Source: Fischerella sp. PCC 9605 (GTDB lineage: Bacteria > Cyanobacteriota > Cyanobacteriia > Cyanobacteriales > Nostocaceae). Taken from it: a DNA stretch of 64,000 nucleotides. The position numbers and the translations under genes were made by a program. Below are positions 1 through 8,655 of the stretch, one piece after another (the first letter of the stretch is position 1; every line of letters starts with the position of its first letter). Location of the stretch: positions 1-64,000 of the forward strand of contig NZ_KI912152.1 in the NCBI RefSeq assembly GCF_000517105.1, given 5' to 3'. Below the pieces are notes generated by a model that searched no databases, was not told where the DNA came from, and saw only the letters and a program-made list of their open reading frames with translations.

Positions 1-200
1 AAGAATGTGGTGACAACGGATGTGAGTCGGTGGTTTACTTGGGCTAGAAAGCACCCTAGCAGCAATCGCCCTCCTCACAAGCAGTGGTGTATACGCCTTC
101 ACTCTTTGGCGGTGGATGTGCGCTCAGAGGATGCGACTGTTTCTGATGATGGAGTAAGGAGGGCTTACGCTCCGAACAAAACTGCCAACTTCACTCCTGG
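1..200 (+). repeat. Dispersed fossil repeat R1, copy a
   Basis: This stretch shares long segments with copies near 1.74-2.04, 5.38-5.60, 5.96-6.28 and 52.46-52.90 kb: an AAGAATGTGGTGA segment, a GGCGGTGGATGTGC segment, and a TTTCTGATGATGGAGTAAGG segment ending at CGCTCCGAACAA. Short open frames cross it but break at different places in each copy. It is most likely a decayed fragment of an old coding sequence and not a live gene. Confidence 0.6.
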
Positions 201-454
201 GGAGGACTATCACCTGAAAAGCGTGTGAAGCGACACTCGCAAAACTCTAGTTGCACCTTGAGCTAAAAGAAATTATAATTAGTGCAGTTAAGAATTTGAG
301 CAATGTTTTACACCGAAGTAAACAGTATCCCTAAGCATCAGGAAATCATTGATACTGAAATTAATTAGCAAAACAAGGGGTGCTCTTTCGTTATCGCTCG
401 ACACCCTGGACTGATGTGATTCCATCCAAATCTCTCAAATCGCATTTCCTAATC

Positions 455-661
455 ATGGCACTTCCCAAAAGCTCTAAAAAAACCATTCGTAATTTAGTCC
501 CCAACGAAGCACCAGATAAACCGAAGGAATTAATTAAAATTGGGGTTGGTTTGCGCCCCGACCAAATTGAAGCACTTGATAAACTCCAAGGTTCACGCTC
601 GTATTTTGTTAGGCAATCGGTGGATTTATATCTGAGATTAATCAACCAAGCCCATGACTAA
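455..661 (+). CDS. Small ribbon-helix-helix-like DNA-binding protein
   Basis: This 68-residue basic protein has a disordered lysine-rich start, then a segment around residues 28-62 (KIGVGLRPDQIEALDKL followed by SRSYFVRQSVDLYL). The segment reads as a short strand plus two helices, as in CopG/Arc ribbon-helix-helix regulators. Such proteins usually act as plasmid copy-number or antitoxin repressors. An in-frame upstream start at 380 would add 25 atypical residues, so the internal ATG is preferred, although no strong ribosome site precedes either. No toxin gene follows; a terminator-like hairpin lies about 145 bases downstream. The function is inferred from fold pattern only. Confidence 0.55.
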   Translation: MALPKSSKKTIRNLVPNEAPDKPKELIKIGVGLRPDQIEALDKLQGSRSYFVRQSVDLYLRLINQAHD

Positions 662-805
662 TCTTCAAGTCACTCAAAAGCATAAATACAACTGGATTGT
701 CACCATCAAAAATGAATAGCGCTCTTAGAACAGACCTAGATGAAACCAACACAAAAGGGCAGCCTTATTAATTTTCGATTCGCCCACGGATTGATTACTA
801 GGGAA

Positions 806-848
806 GGCAGAGCGGCATTCTGGCGCTCTGCCAAAACTGCCTTTTTTT
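806..848 (+). terminator. Rho-independent terminator-like hairpin
   Basis: GGCAGAGCG pairs with CGCTCTGCC across a short loop, and a run of seven T follows about 10 bases later. It sits between the ribbon-helix-helix gene and the nuclease-like gene, so it probably ends transcription of the former. Confidence 0.55.
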
Positions 849-914
849 CTAAAAGTTTTATCCCTGACTAACAGAATTATTGATTCTATTCACTCTTACT
901 AAAGTGCTAAAATA

Positions 915-1550
915 ATGGCTGTTATTGACACCAATCGTTCTTACACCTTCAGTAATTATTCAGAACTTAGAATTGACCCAATTGATTTAGCTGAATACTT
1001 TAGCTACAGCATTAGGCGAACAACATTACAATTACCCCAATACCAAGGCGCTATCAATCGTCTAGAAACACTTACCGCAGACATTAACGATATTCTGCCG
1101 CGCCTGGTGACGATGAACGAACAGGCAAAACGAGAAATGCTTATTGCGCCCATAGTTAGGACAGTTGTTCAAGTTGCTGATGCTCTTGTACGCGTTGAAT
1201 ATCCTGTTAATGTTTCCAATCAATTACAAGGGAACCTTGACTATTTACTCAGCATTGATAATCTTGGTCAGCTTTTAGTTATTGAAGCTAAACGCGACGA
1301 TCTAGACTACGGCTTTACTCAACTAATTGCAGAATTGATTGCCCTCGACCTATGGGAGCGATCGCCCAAAGTTGAACAACAACCCGAATTAGTTGGAGCA
1401 ATCACTACAGGACAGATTTGGCAGTTTGCAGTCCTTGATAGAGAAGCCAAACATCTTGACCAAGGATTAGATTCATACGTTTTGCCAAGAGATATTGAAA
1501 CTCTGCTTAGAATATTAGTCCAATCTCTTACTAGAAAACAGCAGATTTAA
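915..1550 (+). CDS. PD-(D/E)XK nuclease-like protein
   Basis: This protein has 211 residues. The centre (about residues 107-135) has a nuclease-core pattern: an acidic residue in NLDYLLSI, a strand LLVIEAK containing the E-x-K pair, then DDLDYGFTQLIAELIAL, which fits the helix that follows. This resembles the N-terminal core of type I restriction R subunits and many uncharacterised cyanobacterial proteins. No methylase, specificity subunit or helicase lies nearby, so a complete restriction system is not supported. The start ATG lies in an AT-rich leader without a clear ribosome site. The nuclease assignment is inferred from the motif; it could be a catalytically inactive relative. Confidence 0.5.
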   Translation: MAVIDTNRSYTFSNYSELRIDPIDLAEYFSYSIRRTTLQLPQYQGAINRLETLTADINDILPRLVTMNEQAKREMLIAPIVRTVVQVADALVRVEYPVNVSNQLQGNLDYLLSIDNLGQLLVIEAKRDDLDYGFTQLIAELIALDLWERSPKVEQQPELVGAITTGQIWQFAVLDREAKHLDQGLDSYVLPRDIETLLRILVQSLTRKQQI

Positions 1551-1736
1551 AGACGAACGTCTAACAACAGTTTGATAACATCACCAAAATTCTACCGAAA
1601 AGCATAATAAATGGAACAAACAAAGTTTAATTGTCCGAGTTATTGAGTACTAAATCCCCGGCTAAGGCGGCTTGAGAATTTCCTGAACGGGTATTAGGAT
1701 TAACCCAGAACCTTGGAGCGGGAGTGGTCAACAAAC

Positions 1737-2040
1737 ATTGGGGCAATGTGCGTTTGAGTGATCGCTCGTGTTAAAGAGGCGCTGCACCCCTGCTGGTGCG
1801 ACAACCTCGCTGGCTTGTTTATCAACAGAGAAACGTAGTGGGGCGAAGGCGAAGAATGTGGTGAATGCGCTTTGTCAGTGCTCCCTTTAATTGGGCGAGT
1901 CAACTCCCAAGGCAGCGTTCGCGCTCCGAACAAGCACTCGTGTATACGCCTTCACTCTTTGGCGGTGGATGTGCACGCCCCGTCAGGCGGCGGTTTCTGA
2001 TGAAGGAGTAACAAGGGCTAGAGCCGTATTTCATCGCTCC
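1737..2040 (+). repeat. Dispersed fossil repeat R1, copy b
   Basis: This copy contains the segments CACCCCTGCTGGTGCGACAAC, AAGAATGTGGTGAATGCGCT, CAGTGCTCCCTTTAATTGGG and GGCGGTGGATGTGCACGC, also seen in copies near 5.96 and 52.5 kb. Frames are broken. It directly precedes the frameshifted gene at 2110. Confidence 0.6.
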
Positions 2041-2109
2041 CAACAGTGGGTAGATTGTGCCAGTGCTACTCCATCTGGTACGGTCAGGCATTACCTTGAG
2101 GAAACTATC

Positions 2110-2536
2110 ATGCCAAATCGTCGCAACCAAACACCAAACTGGCAACCCATCAGTCAATTGCCTCTCATTGCCAAGATGATTGATGATGGATTAGTAGATG
2201 CTGTTAAGCAATATGAAACTCTACAACAAGCATCCACTCACCCTCACATCCTGGATGATTACACGGTGGGGCGGGTGATTAAATTATATAGTGAGCAGGT
2301 AGAATTCCTTGACCTTTATGCAGAACAACTAGCCAGGTGGAAGACACTCGACTTGAATGCTACCCAAAAAAAGGAAATCGCGAGACTAACAGAGCAGTTA
2401 GAAAAACGATTAAGGAGCAAATGCTGCGATTTTGGCTTTGGCTAACCAGTTAAAAGACCGAACGATTGAAAAGGTGCTGGAGAAATCCGACCTGGAAATG
2501 GGACTGGATGTGTTATTAGGTCAGATGAAGTTTTAA
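2110..2536 (+). pseudogene. Hypothetical helical protein, frameshifted
   Basis: The frame from ATG 2110 encodes a helical protein (about 111 residues) that breaks at 2445 with an odd cysteine-rich tail. A shift of one base near 2410-2422 opens a frame ending at 2536 that reads AAILALANQLKDRTIEKVLE and finishes LLGQMKF. The two parts join smoothly: a basic coiled-coil helix ending EQLEKRL continues into an alanine-rich helix. The intact protein would be about 142 residues. This is either a real pseudogene or a sequencing error. No known family is recognised. The N-terminal PNWQPISQLPLIAKMID pattern suggests a small plasmid-borne protein of unknown role. Confidence 0.55.
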
Positions 2537-2612
2537 AGGGGGCGATCTTTTTTGCGATTCAAGAGCGTTGATACTTTAGTTACATTAAGCACCCCAGGCA
2601 CGCTCGATAATT

Positions 2613-2840
2613 TTAAGAATCTGCCATATCTTCTGGCTTTATCTCAAACAAAGTAGAAGCAACAGAAAGATGATATTCTTCACCTGTATCTTTTAAGTTG
2701 TATTGAACTATAAAACGCTTAATCTTCGCAAAATATTGATTTTTTCTAGCCATGAGTTCAGAGATAATTTCTTTGACTTCTTGTTGAGCTTGCTTGTCCC
2801 CTTTAAAGATTTTTTCTTCAAAGATAGCGCGATCGCGCAT
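2613..2840 (-). CDS. Hypothetical 75-residue protein
   Basis: This is a short charged protein with a predicted long helix (QAQQEVKEIISELMARKNQY) and an amphipathic tail. It starts inside a GCGATCGCGC palindrome, which makes the start uncertain. No homology is recognised. Codon use is ordinary and AT-rich. It could be a genuine small gene or the remnant of a longer one whose 5' end was replaced by the palindrome. Confidence 0.35.
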   Translation of the reverse strand: MRDRAIFEEKIFKGDKQAQQEVKEIISELMARKNQYFAKIKRFIVQYNLKDTGEEYHLSVASTLFEIKPEDMADS

Positions 2841-3021
2841 TCTAATCTAAGTGGACGCCTTCCCCATAACTAAAGTTTTTATACTATTCCCTGTTAAGAG
2901 TTAAGAGTTAAGAGTTGCCTTTTAATTACTTATTTTGCAAGGAGCCGAAATACATTGAAACTTAATTAAGAGGTGTATCTACTACACCCCACACATCAAA
3001 CCTGTTTGGAGAATCGCAAAA

Positions 3022-3399
3022 ATGAAAGAACATGAAAAACTAGAAAAATGGCAGAACCGATGGGATGAATTAGCCAGACAAATAGAAGATATACCTCTTG
3101 AAGAATTGCCAGAAAAATACATCTATCAAATCATTATCTTAGAAGAACAAATTGAAAATCAAGAAACAGAAATTAGTGAATTGAAGTATTTTATAGAAGT
3201 TTCAAAAGCCAAAACTAAAGATGACAAACGTGGTTTATTTATCTATTTAATCATTTCATTTTTGACAATTGGGTTTTTGTTGTTTCAATTAGTAAATACC
3301 AAACAAGAGTATCAACAAAAGCTAGAACGTTGCAAGACCAATACAACTCTGTGTAATCAAAATACGAGCGAGCAGTTAGGCATGAACTACACTAGCTAA
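3022..3399 (+). CDS. Coiled-coil, single-span membrane protein
   Basis: This 125-residue protein has three visible parts. Residues 1-75 are a highly charged coiled coil rich in Glu and Lys. Residues about 76-97 (GLFIYLIISFLTIGFLLFQLV) form one transmembrane helix. The tail is short, polar and contains two cysteines. The ATG follows GGAGA at a suitable distance. The N-terminus is probably cytoplasmic. No family is recognised. It stands alone, with an intergenic leader upstream and an IS remnant downstream. Confidence 0.55.
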   Translation: MKEHEKLEKWQNRWDELARQIEDIPLEELPEKYIYQIIILEEQIENQETEISELKYFIEVSKAKTKDDKRGLFIYLIISFLTIGFLLFQLVNTKQEYQQKLERCKTNTTLCNQNTSEQLGMNYTS

Positions 3400-3580
3400 C
3401 TGCAATCATTTAGGAAATGACTGTAACTGGGTGCATTTACCACACCCCGATACAAAAATAAAAAGTCACTTTTTAGGTAATAATGACTGTTATTCTAAAC
3501 TATCCAGCACTATTTGAAGTTGTCCGAACTTAGCAGCAATACCTTAGACTTTTAATTAAATTATCCCTTTGACGTATCTT

Positions 3581-4292
3581 TCAAGAAACACATTCCGTAG
3601 CGTTGGAAATAGGGATGAGTTCTAAGCCAAAAGCTTGAGCTTTTTTCTTTAGGTTTTTCAGCGTGCGCTCTCGATATTGTTGCTCGTAAGCATCAATACC
3701 AGGGTCAGTATAGCGATCGCTGCTATGTCCAAAGGCGATAAAAAATGCGTGCGAGTTTATGAGCAGTAGCGGTGATTGCCTTTGGAGCGCCCATCCGGGA
3801 TTGCATACGACGGTAGTAAGCACCACTAGCAGAATGACTACGGCATAGGGTTTGTGCAGCCATACGCAAGGCAGTCGCAGCACGATTAGCAACAGGACGA
3901 GTTTTAGAGCTTTTAACTTTACCACCAGTAATACGACTACCAGGACACAAAGGGAGCCATGAGGTAAAGTGCTTGACTGTGGGAAAGCGTGTTGGGTCTA
4001 AACTAAGCTCAGACACTAATACCAGTACAGTTAAAGCACCACTACCGTCAACAGCTGTAAAATCAACACCACTAATACGATATAAATGGGTACGCAAATC
4101 AAACTCACGATGTAATTGTATATTCATTTGAGTCAAAGCTTTTTGCATCCTTTGTATATGGACGCAACCACTCTTAATCAAATTATCTCTTTGACGGATG
4201 TAACTGCGGAGGACACAAATTTGGTCTTCTGGACGAAATGAACCCGATAGTAAACCATAAGTATGTAATTGTTGTAACCACTGGCAATCTAA
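3581..4292 (-). pseudogene. IS110-family transposase remnant
   Basis: Reading leftward from about 4292, the translation gives LDCQWLQQLHTYGLLSGSF, then IQRMQKALTQMNIQLH, then directly GVDFTAVDGSGALTV, CPGSRITGGKVKSSKTRP and a C-terminal KNLKKKAQAFGLELIP. These are hallmarks of IS110 (DEDD) transposases. Compared with the second remnant at 17.8-19.2 kb it lacks the N-terminal half and about 100 internal residues after the IQRM helix. A frameshift near 3740 separates the last exon-like part. The 5' side is cut exactly where repeat R2 begins. It is clearly non-functional. Confidence 0.85.
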
Positions 4293-4300
4293 TCTTTAGA

Positions 4301-4504
4301 TTGTCCTGCTTCTGAAAATCCACAGTCCGCAACAGGCGTGCGATCGCGCGGGTCAAAGACGAATTAGTATTGTGCACCCCCAAACCGAAGGTAAACAAAT
4401 CGCCATCAACAATTATCGGAGGATTGCCAGGGCTAGACTGAGGGTGTTCATTTGGGCACAAACGGGCTACTGTACTGAACTGAGGGCGTTGCTTGCGGCT
4501 ATTC
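4301..4504 (+). repeat. Dispersed repeat R2, copy 1
   Basis: About 200 bases match 5666-5856 with scattered differences, sharing ATCCACAGTCCGCA, AAACAAATCGCCATCAACAA and GCTACTGTACT plus GCGTTGCTTGCGGCTATTC. A short third piece lies at 60648-60706. It carries no intact frame. It abuts the truncated IS110 copy. Confidence 0.7.
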
Positions 4505-4556
4505 CACCTCATGCAACAGGCGATCACAACAATCACTCATCAGTTATCAACAAGAA

Positions 4557-4579
4557 AATAATGAGGCTACCTCATTATT
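4557..4579. terminator. Perfect hairpin, probable terminator
   Basis: AATAATGAGG and CCTCATTATT are perfect inverted repeats around a three-base loop. The surroundings are AT-rich. No obvious gene ends here, so it may be a relic. Confidence 0.4.
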
Positions 4580-4589
4580 TAATTTTGTA

Positions 4590-4922
4590 AAGGGCACAGT
4601 TGAAGCATGGACTGATATATAAACGCTGAAACTAGCCCTGTATAAGCTTACGCTAGATTGTAACGAAATATAAAAAGGAGTTTAAAAATGACGCAGCAAG
4701 CTATATCAACTTAAGCTAAGCAATATTTAGCTAACCGGAGATAATCAGATTTTTTTGACTTGACTTGTTCGTGTTTTCTGGTTAAATTCATTATAGAAAC
4801 AATATTTGGCGCAAAATGTTTTTGAAGAACAGTACGGAGCAATTAAATTACATTATAACTTCCGTAGCATGGCGCAACTGCACCTTGAAAACCAAATATA
4901 GTAAGAGTTTCTACAGGGTAGG
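4590..4922 (+). other. AT-rich stretch upstream of CRISPR, probable leader
   Basis: No gene is seen. A strong ribosome site (AAAAAGGAG) precedes a truncated eight-codon frame at about 4688 (MTQQAIST), probably the 5' stump of a lost gene. The last 150 bases before the first CRISPR repeat are AT-rich and end with TGCACCTTGAAAACCAAATA, as expected of a CRISPR leader. The downstream-most repeat is the degenerate one, which supports a leader on this side. Confidence 0.45.
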
Positions 4923-5272
4923 GTCGTAGACTACCCTTTCCCCTCACGGGGACGGAAAGCCGTTGTTTCCTTTCCTGGTGAAACGCGTAGGTCAGGATTG
5001 TGTGGTCGTAGACTACCCTTTCCCCTCACGGGGACGGAAGTCTTCGTTTCCCTCGTTATTTACGAGTGCTTCAAAGTCGTAGACTACCCTTTCCCCTCAC
5101 GGGGACGGAAACCGATGAGTACTCTCCTTTGTGTTCAAACCCTAAACTTCAGGTGAAGTCGTAGACTACCCTTTCCCCTCACGGGGACGGAAACAGTTGG
5201 TACGTGTTGAGCGATAATGCGACCGCTTCAAGATAAGTCGTAGACTACCCTTTCCCCTCACGGGGACGAAAA
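4923..5272 (+). CRISPR. CRISPR array, 5 repeats and 4 spacers
   Basis: Five 36-base repeats start at 4923, 5005, 5076, 5158 and 5237. Each begins GTCGTAGACTACCCTTTCCC and ends CTCACGGGGACGGAAA, with TCCCC pairing to GGGGA. Repeat 2 ends in G instead of A, and repeat 5 has a G-to-A change in the 3' handle. Spacers are 46, 35, 46 and 43 bases long and unrelated to each other. The GGAAA(C) 3' handle and the degenerate last repeat indicate plus-strand crRNA with the leader at left. No cas gene is present in the window, so processing would need Cas proteins encoded elsewhere. The variable spacer length is typical of cyanobacterial type I-D or III arrays, but the type cannot be fixed. Confidence 0.95.
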
Positions 5273-5377
5273 CTTGAGTAAAGCACAACAACCGAATTGG
5301 TGACATGCGTTGATAGCATGATGTCTAAGAAAAAGAGAAAATCTCGCAAAAGCTTATTCCCCTGGGAAATAGAGGAT

Positions 5378-5665
5378 ACTCTCAAGGCAGCGATCGCGCT
5401 CCGAACAAGAAATGGTGGGAGCTTTTGTAGAGGAATGGACTCTTATATTGGGGCTTAGTCCCAAGGCAGCGATCACGCTCCGAAAAAGGGGTCGAAAAAG
5501 GGGTCGTTAAGAAGCCTTCACCCCTTGCAGTGGATGTGCACGCTTGTGGTGCGGCGGTTTCTGATGAAGGAGTAAGGAGGGCTTACGCTCACACCTAACG
5601 CAGTGAAGCGCAAACGTTCTGCTTCTTCCCCCTGCTCCCTGCTCCCTGCACCCTTGCCTCTTCAA
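5378..5665 (+). repeat. Dispersed fossil repeat R1, copy c, with STRR tract
   Basis: Two tandem partial units begin AAGGCAGCGATC(G/A)CGCTCCGAA. They are followed by GTGGATGTGCACGC and GGCGGTTTCTGATGAAGGAG, then AACGCAGTGAAGCGCAAACG and a tract of tandem CTCCCTG heptamers (5628-5650). The same order (AACGCAGTGAAGCGC, pyrimidine tract, R2) recurs at 60520-60706. No gene is supported. Confidence 0.65.
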
Positions 5666-5856
5666 CTGTCCTGCATCAGAAAATCCACAGTCCGCATCAG
5701 TGCGCCATCGCTTTTGGGATGACTGCACACGCTAAACCGAAGCTAAACAAATCGCCATCAACAATTACCGGATGATTGCCTCTTGTTGGCTGTTGGTGTT
5801 CATCTGGTCGCAAACTGGCTACTGTACTCAACTAAGGGCGTTGCTTGCGGCTATTC
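5666..5856 (+). repeat. Dispersed repeat R2, copy 2
   Basis: This is the counterpart of 4301-4504, in the same orientation. An open frame continues beyond it to 6188, but it runs through repeat debris and an AT palindrome, so it is not called as a gene. Confidence 0.7.
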
Positions 5857-5959
5857 TTGCCGGAACAAGAGCGCGATCGCCCAACTACAATCCCAAATCC
5901 AGAGCCTACTGTTTGCATCAGCTGACTTCATACCCCCAAGCGCTTGATGCAGAAGGAAG

Positions 5960-6280
5960 CGCGATCGCCCGACTGAAGGAAGCACTTGCACCCCTGGTGG
6001 TGCCACAACCCAACTGCTCCCACCTCACGCCTTGCTCCAAACGCAGTCGGGCTAAGGACAAGAATGTGGTGAATGCGCTTTGTGAGTCAGTGGTTTACTT
6101 GGGCAAGGAAGCCTCCGATTGTGCTTGCGATGTCACAATAATTCAAAATTCAAAATTGTTTCTTAAATTTTGCCTGACAGAATTTTGAATTTTGAATTGG
6201 AGCAATAGGGAGGCGGTGGATGTGCACGCTTGTGATGCAGCGGTTTCTGATGATGGAGTAAGAGGGGCGATCGCGCTTGG
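5960..6280 (+). repeat. Dispersed fossil repeat R1, copy d, interrupted by AT palindrome
   Basis: This copy keeps the longest uninterrupted translation: KNVVNALCESVVYLGKEA before the interruption and AVDVHACDAAVSDDGVR after it. The interruption (about 6125-6200) is a palindrome whose arms are ATTCAAAATTCAAAATT and AATTTTGAATTTTGAAT. The same A+T arms occur singly at 53785 and 56015. The translations hint that R1 was once protein-coding. Confidence 0.6.
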
Positions 6281-6447
6281 TTTGTATCCTCGATATTTGG
6301 TAATGGTCTAACTATCGCTAATGATACGTTTGCACTAATACTATTTATACAACATAACTAAAAATCTATACAGTTGCCAAATCATACATAGATAGTAAAT
6401 TTAATTAATTTCACCTCCATAAACTTTTAATAGATTTAAAGCTATGA

Positions 6448-6654
6448 TTGTTCAACATTATGATTCAATTCAAGCGTGAAAACTACCTGCTTCGACTTTT
6501 CAAGATTAAAGAAACTCAGCTAAAAATAGCACAATCATCTAATATGGTTTATGTAGCAGAAGCATTACAAAGTCAATTGTTAGAGCTACAATCTCAATTA
6601 TCACAGCCACAAGACCTTGAATTTCAAGCATTGATGAGTTTTTTAGACGATTGA
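6448..6654 (+). CDS. Small coiled-coil hypothetical protein
   Basis: This protein has 68 residues, or 64 if the ATG at 6460 is used. It is almost entirely one amphipathic helix (NYLLRLFKIKETQLKIA, then ALQSQLLELQSQLSQ) with heptad leucines. It stands alone between repeat debris and the SRPBCC gene. No family is recognised. It could be a small regulator or a structural peptide, and expression is uncertain because no clear ribosome site is seen. Confidence 0.4.
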   Translation: MFNIMIQFKRENYLLRLFKIKETQLKIAQSSNMVYVAEALQSQLLELQSQLSQPQDLEFQALMSFLDD

Positions 6655-6874
6655 AATTTCTGGCTGAACAACTTCAGAACATAGAAAAATCTCTACTACC
6701 TGCTTGCAAACATATCTAAATAGTATCAGCGCTCGCAGATATTGAAGCAGTGAATAGTGTTATAGATATGTTGATTTACTTCTGGTAACTGTTGTTGCCA
6801 AGTGTTTTATTTTTGGCTTTTCAACACATCTGTAACACTAGCCATTACAGATAATTAATTTAAACGCTAATCCA

Positions 6875-7303
6875 TCACTTTTTTTCAACAAAATCTTTTA
6901 GGTTCGACAGCAACAAATCCCAAACATTGAGCATTTCAAGATACATCTTTTCAGACTTCAAGTTTTTGTGTTCCAGTTTGAGATTGGTGACATTATCAGT
7001 TTCTTTGAGTGTATAACAAATAGTCAAATGGTTTTCTGGTACTCTATCTGTACCGTGATTATCGCTCCAGTAAGTGTACTGAAATTTTTCATTAGGCAAT
7101 AAGACTTCAATTTTTCCGTAATCCGTAAAATCTTTGTCTCCATTACTTCCCTTGAGGATAATCTCACTACCAACTTCCCAAGTCGATATAACTTCTTTGA
7201 GGGGATAATATTGGACAATCTTGTCTGAGTTCGTCAGTGCATCAAATAGGACACTTGGCGGCACATTGATTGATAAATCTTTTTCTATTGCAAATGTTGT
7301 CAT
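6875..7303 (-). CDS. SRPBCC/AHSA1-type START-fold protein
   Basis: This 142-residue protein spans the whole family length. It has the typical opening (a strand ending in NVPPSVLFDALTNSDKIVQYY), the glycine-bearing strand WEVGSEIILKG, a middle strand EKFQYTYWSD, and a long C-terminal helix LLLSNLKDFVEKK. These features match the Bet v 1-like AHSA1/polyketide-cyclase domain, which binds hydrophobic ligands or acts as a co-chaperone domain. No ligand-specific residues can be read. It is cytoplasmic, a single gene with an AT-rich upstream region, and a palindromic repeat element lies about 70 bases upstream of its start. Confidence 0.8.
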   Translation of the reverse strand: MTTFAIEKDLSINVPPSVLFDALTNSDKIVQYYPLKEVISTWEVGSEIILKGSNGDKDFTDYGKIEVLLPNEKFQYTYWSDNHGTDRVPENHLTICYTLKETDNVTNLKLEHKNLKSEKMYLEMLNVWDLLLSNLKDFVEKK

Positions 7304-7374
7304 AATTACTCTGCTTTAGTGCTCAACGTCATCCCAGAGATTTTAGAGTATTGTCTGACGAGGGATTTAATGTG

Positions 7375-7700
7375 TTAAAAAATAAGCCAGCCTTATATTT
7401 TTTCGACAAGCCTCCTGATTTATTTATCTAGGCCACAAATATTTATCTAAACAACAACAACAAGGTAGATAATTTTGGGCGTTTAGAGACGTTGTGGAAA
7501 GTATATTTAACTTATTCGACAACGTTCACTCTTGACATAAGCCAACGAAAACGCCTGGATATTAGCAACGTTGTGGAAAATATACACATCGTCAAAGGCT
7601 TAATTTGTTGACTTTGTGGACATTATGGTAGAGATAAATTTATCGGTGAGGTCGCCAACTGCCCTACTGGGCAGTTGGCAAGGCTGGCTTATTTTTTAAA
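7375..7700. repeat. Palindromic repeat element with 20-base perfect ends, enlarged by an insertion
   Basis: TTAAAAAATAAGCCAGCCTT at 7375-7394 is repeated exactly inverted at 7681-7700. The left end continues with CCTTATATTTTTTCGACAAG, which aligns with the core of the elements at 43440, 59810 and 21812. The right end contains an inner hairpin GCCAACTGCCC/GGGCAGTTGGC. The other members are about 98 bases; this one holds about 216 extra bases (next entry). Confidence 0.75.
7429..7644. mobile_element. Small insertion resembling Tn554-type recombination sites
   Basis: The insertion is bounded by the direct repeat ATTTATC (7422-7428 and 7638-7644) and sits inside the palindromic element. It has no gene. 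It contains a palindromic site at 7457-7495 (ACAACAAGGTAGATAA, spacer, TTTAGAGACGTTGT) and further ACGTTGTGGAAA boxes at 7489 and near 7572. The recombinase trio at 13.7-17.5 kb is flanked by ACAACGTAGATAA and TACGCTGTTGT boxes of the same type. It is inferred to be a non-autonomous derivative or a recombination scar. Confidence 0.45.
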
Positions 7701-8126
7701 AGGAGGAATGCGTGACCAATCATTTCAAAACCACTCAGTGATTTTTTATTTGGAAGTTCCTAGAGTCCTTCAACTTACTTTGTCTATCCTTCCTAAGACA
7801 GACTTTGCCAGTTCACAGATCAGTTAATATTCAGATCAGTATACTCGAACTAAATCTTGGTAATTCATACAGTTTCTAGCTCCTTTGGAGCGGCTTCGCC
7901 GCCCTTAAGTTGCGCTTTGTGCTCATCGCACTCTGGCGAAGCCTTCGCCGTTCCTTTCACTGAGAATGCTGATAAGGACACTACTGGTTAGACCGCGTTC
8001 TTACGGCGATCGCTCATTTTAGATCTGGTTGTTGGGCGGCATGAAGTAGCGTTTAGGCACTGAGCGTGAGTAGTTGCCGCGACTGTTCGCTTATTGCCAA
8101 ATTAGGGGAGAAAGCGAGGTATAAAA
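7701..8126. other. Non-coding stretch before the NTF2-like gene
   Basis: No gene is seen. A strong AAGGAGG at 7701 leads only to a ten-codon frame. The tract 7880-7960 is rich in short GCTTCGCC-type repeats (GGAGCGGCTTCGCCGCC), common debris in cyanobacterial intergenic DNA. GGGGAGAAAGCGAGG just before 8127 is a good ribosome site. Confidence 0.5.
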
Positions 8127-8498
8127 ATGTCAGCAAAAAGTCCTGAAGAAATCTGCCGCCTTTTCCAGCAGTATATGGGCCAAGGCGATATTGACTCAGT
8201 ACTTAGCGTCTACGACCCGGAAGCGGTCTTTCTGAATCAATCAGGCGAACTAAAGAAGGGCGAGGAAGAACTCAGACAGGAATTGACCCCTTTTGCGACG
8301 GTGAAGGCTATCTTTGATTTCAACATCAAGCAGGTCATCCAATCAGGCGACATCGCACTGATGCACACTGAATGGAAGATATCCTCGCCGCAGCAAATGT
8401 CCGTGTATGCGATCGAGGTCGCCCGCCGTCAGCCAGACGGTTCGTGGCGCTGGCTGATCGGCGACCCCTTTACCATCGGCAGGCTGGCTGCTTGGTGA
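8127..8498 (+). CDS. NTF2-like / SnoaL-DUF4440 family protein
   Basis: This 123-residue protein is a full-length single domain. It starts with helix PEEICRLFQQYMGQGDIDSV, followed by LSVYDPEAVFLNQSGE, EELRQELTPF, and strands including IALMHTEWKI and GSWRWLIGDPF. This is the pattern of SgcJ/DUF4440-type NTF2-like proteins, which form cone-shaped dimers. Some members are hydrolases or isomerases and many are of unknown role. GAGG precedes the ATG at good spacing. It is richer in G+C than its AT-rich surroundings. It stands alone, and no substrate can be inferred. Confidence 0.75.
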   Translation: MSAKSPEEICRLFQQYMGQGDIDSVLSVYDPEAVFLNQSGELKKGEEELRQELTPFATVKAIFDFNIKQVIQSGDIALMHTEWKISSPQQMSVYAIEVARRQPDGSWRWLIGDPFTIGRLAAW

Positions 8499-8655
8499 AA
8501 CACTGATATGAGTACTTCCATGTTTGATGGTTTCACCTTAGTGCAAATCAACACTCAAGCAACGACAATCAACCTCTTTTTATCCTAATGCGCCGTCGAA
8601 CAAGTCATTGCAGTGCGATTGCAGTTTTTGTAGATTTTGTTGAGTCCACCAAACC

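Noticed and set aside
1700-1933. 77-codon minus-strand frame near the R1 repeat
   Set aside because: It lies wholly within degraded repeat DNA and has no recognisable protein character.
5772-6188. 138-codon plus-strand frame
   Set aside because: It runs through repeat R2, R1 and an A+T palindrome, so the translation is a patchwork. It is not conserved between repeat copies.
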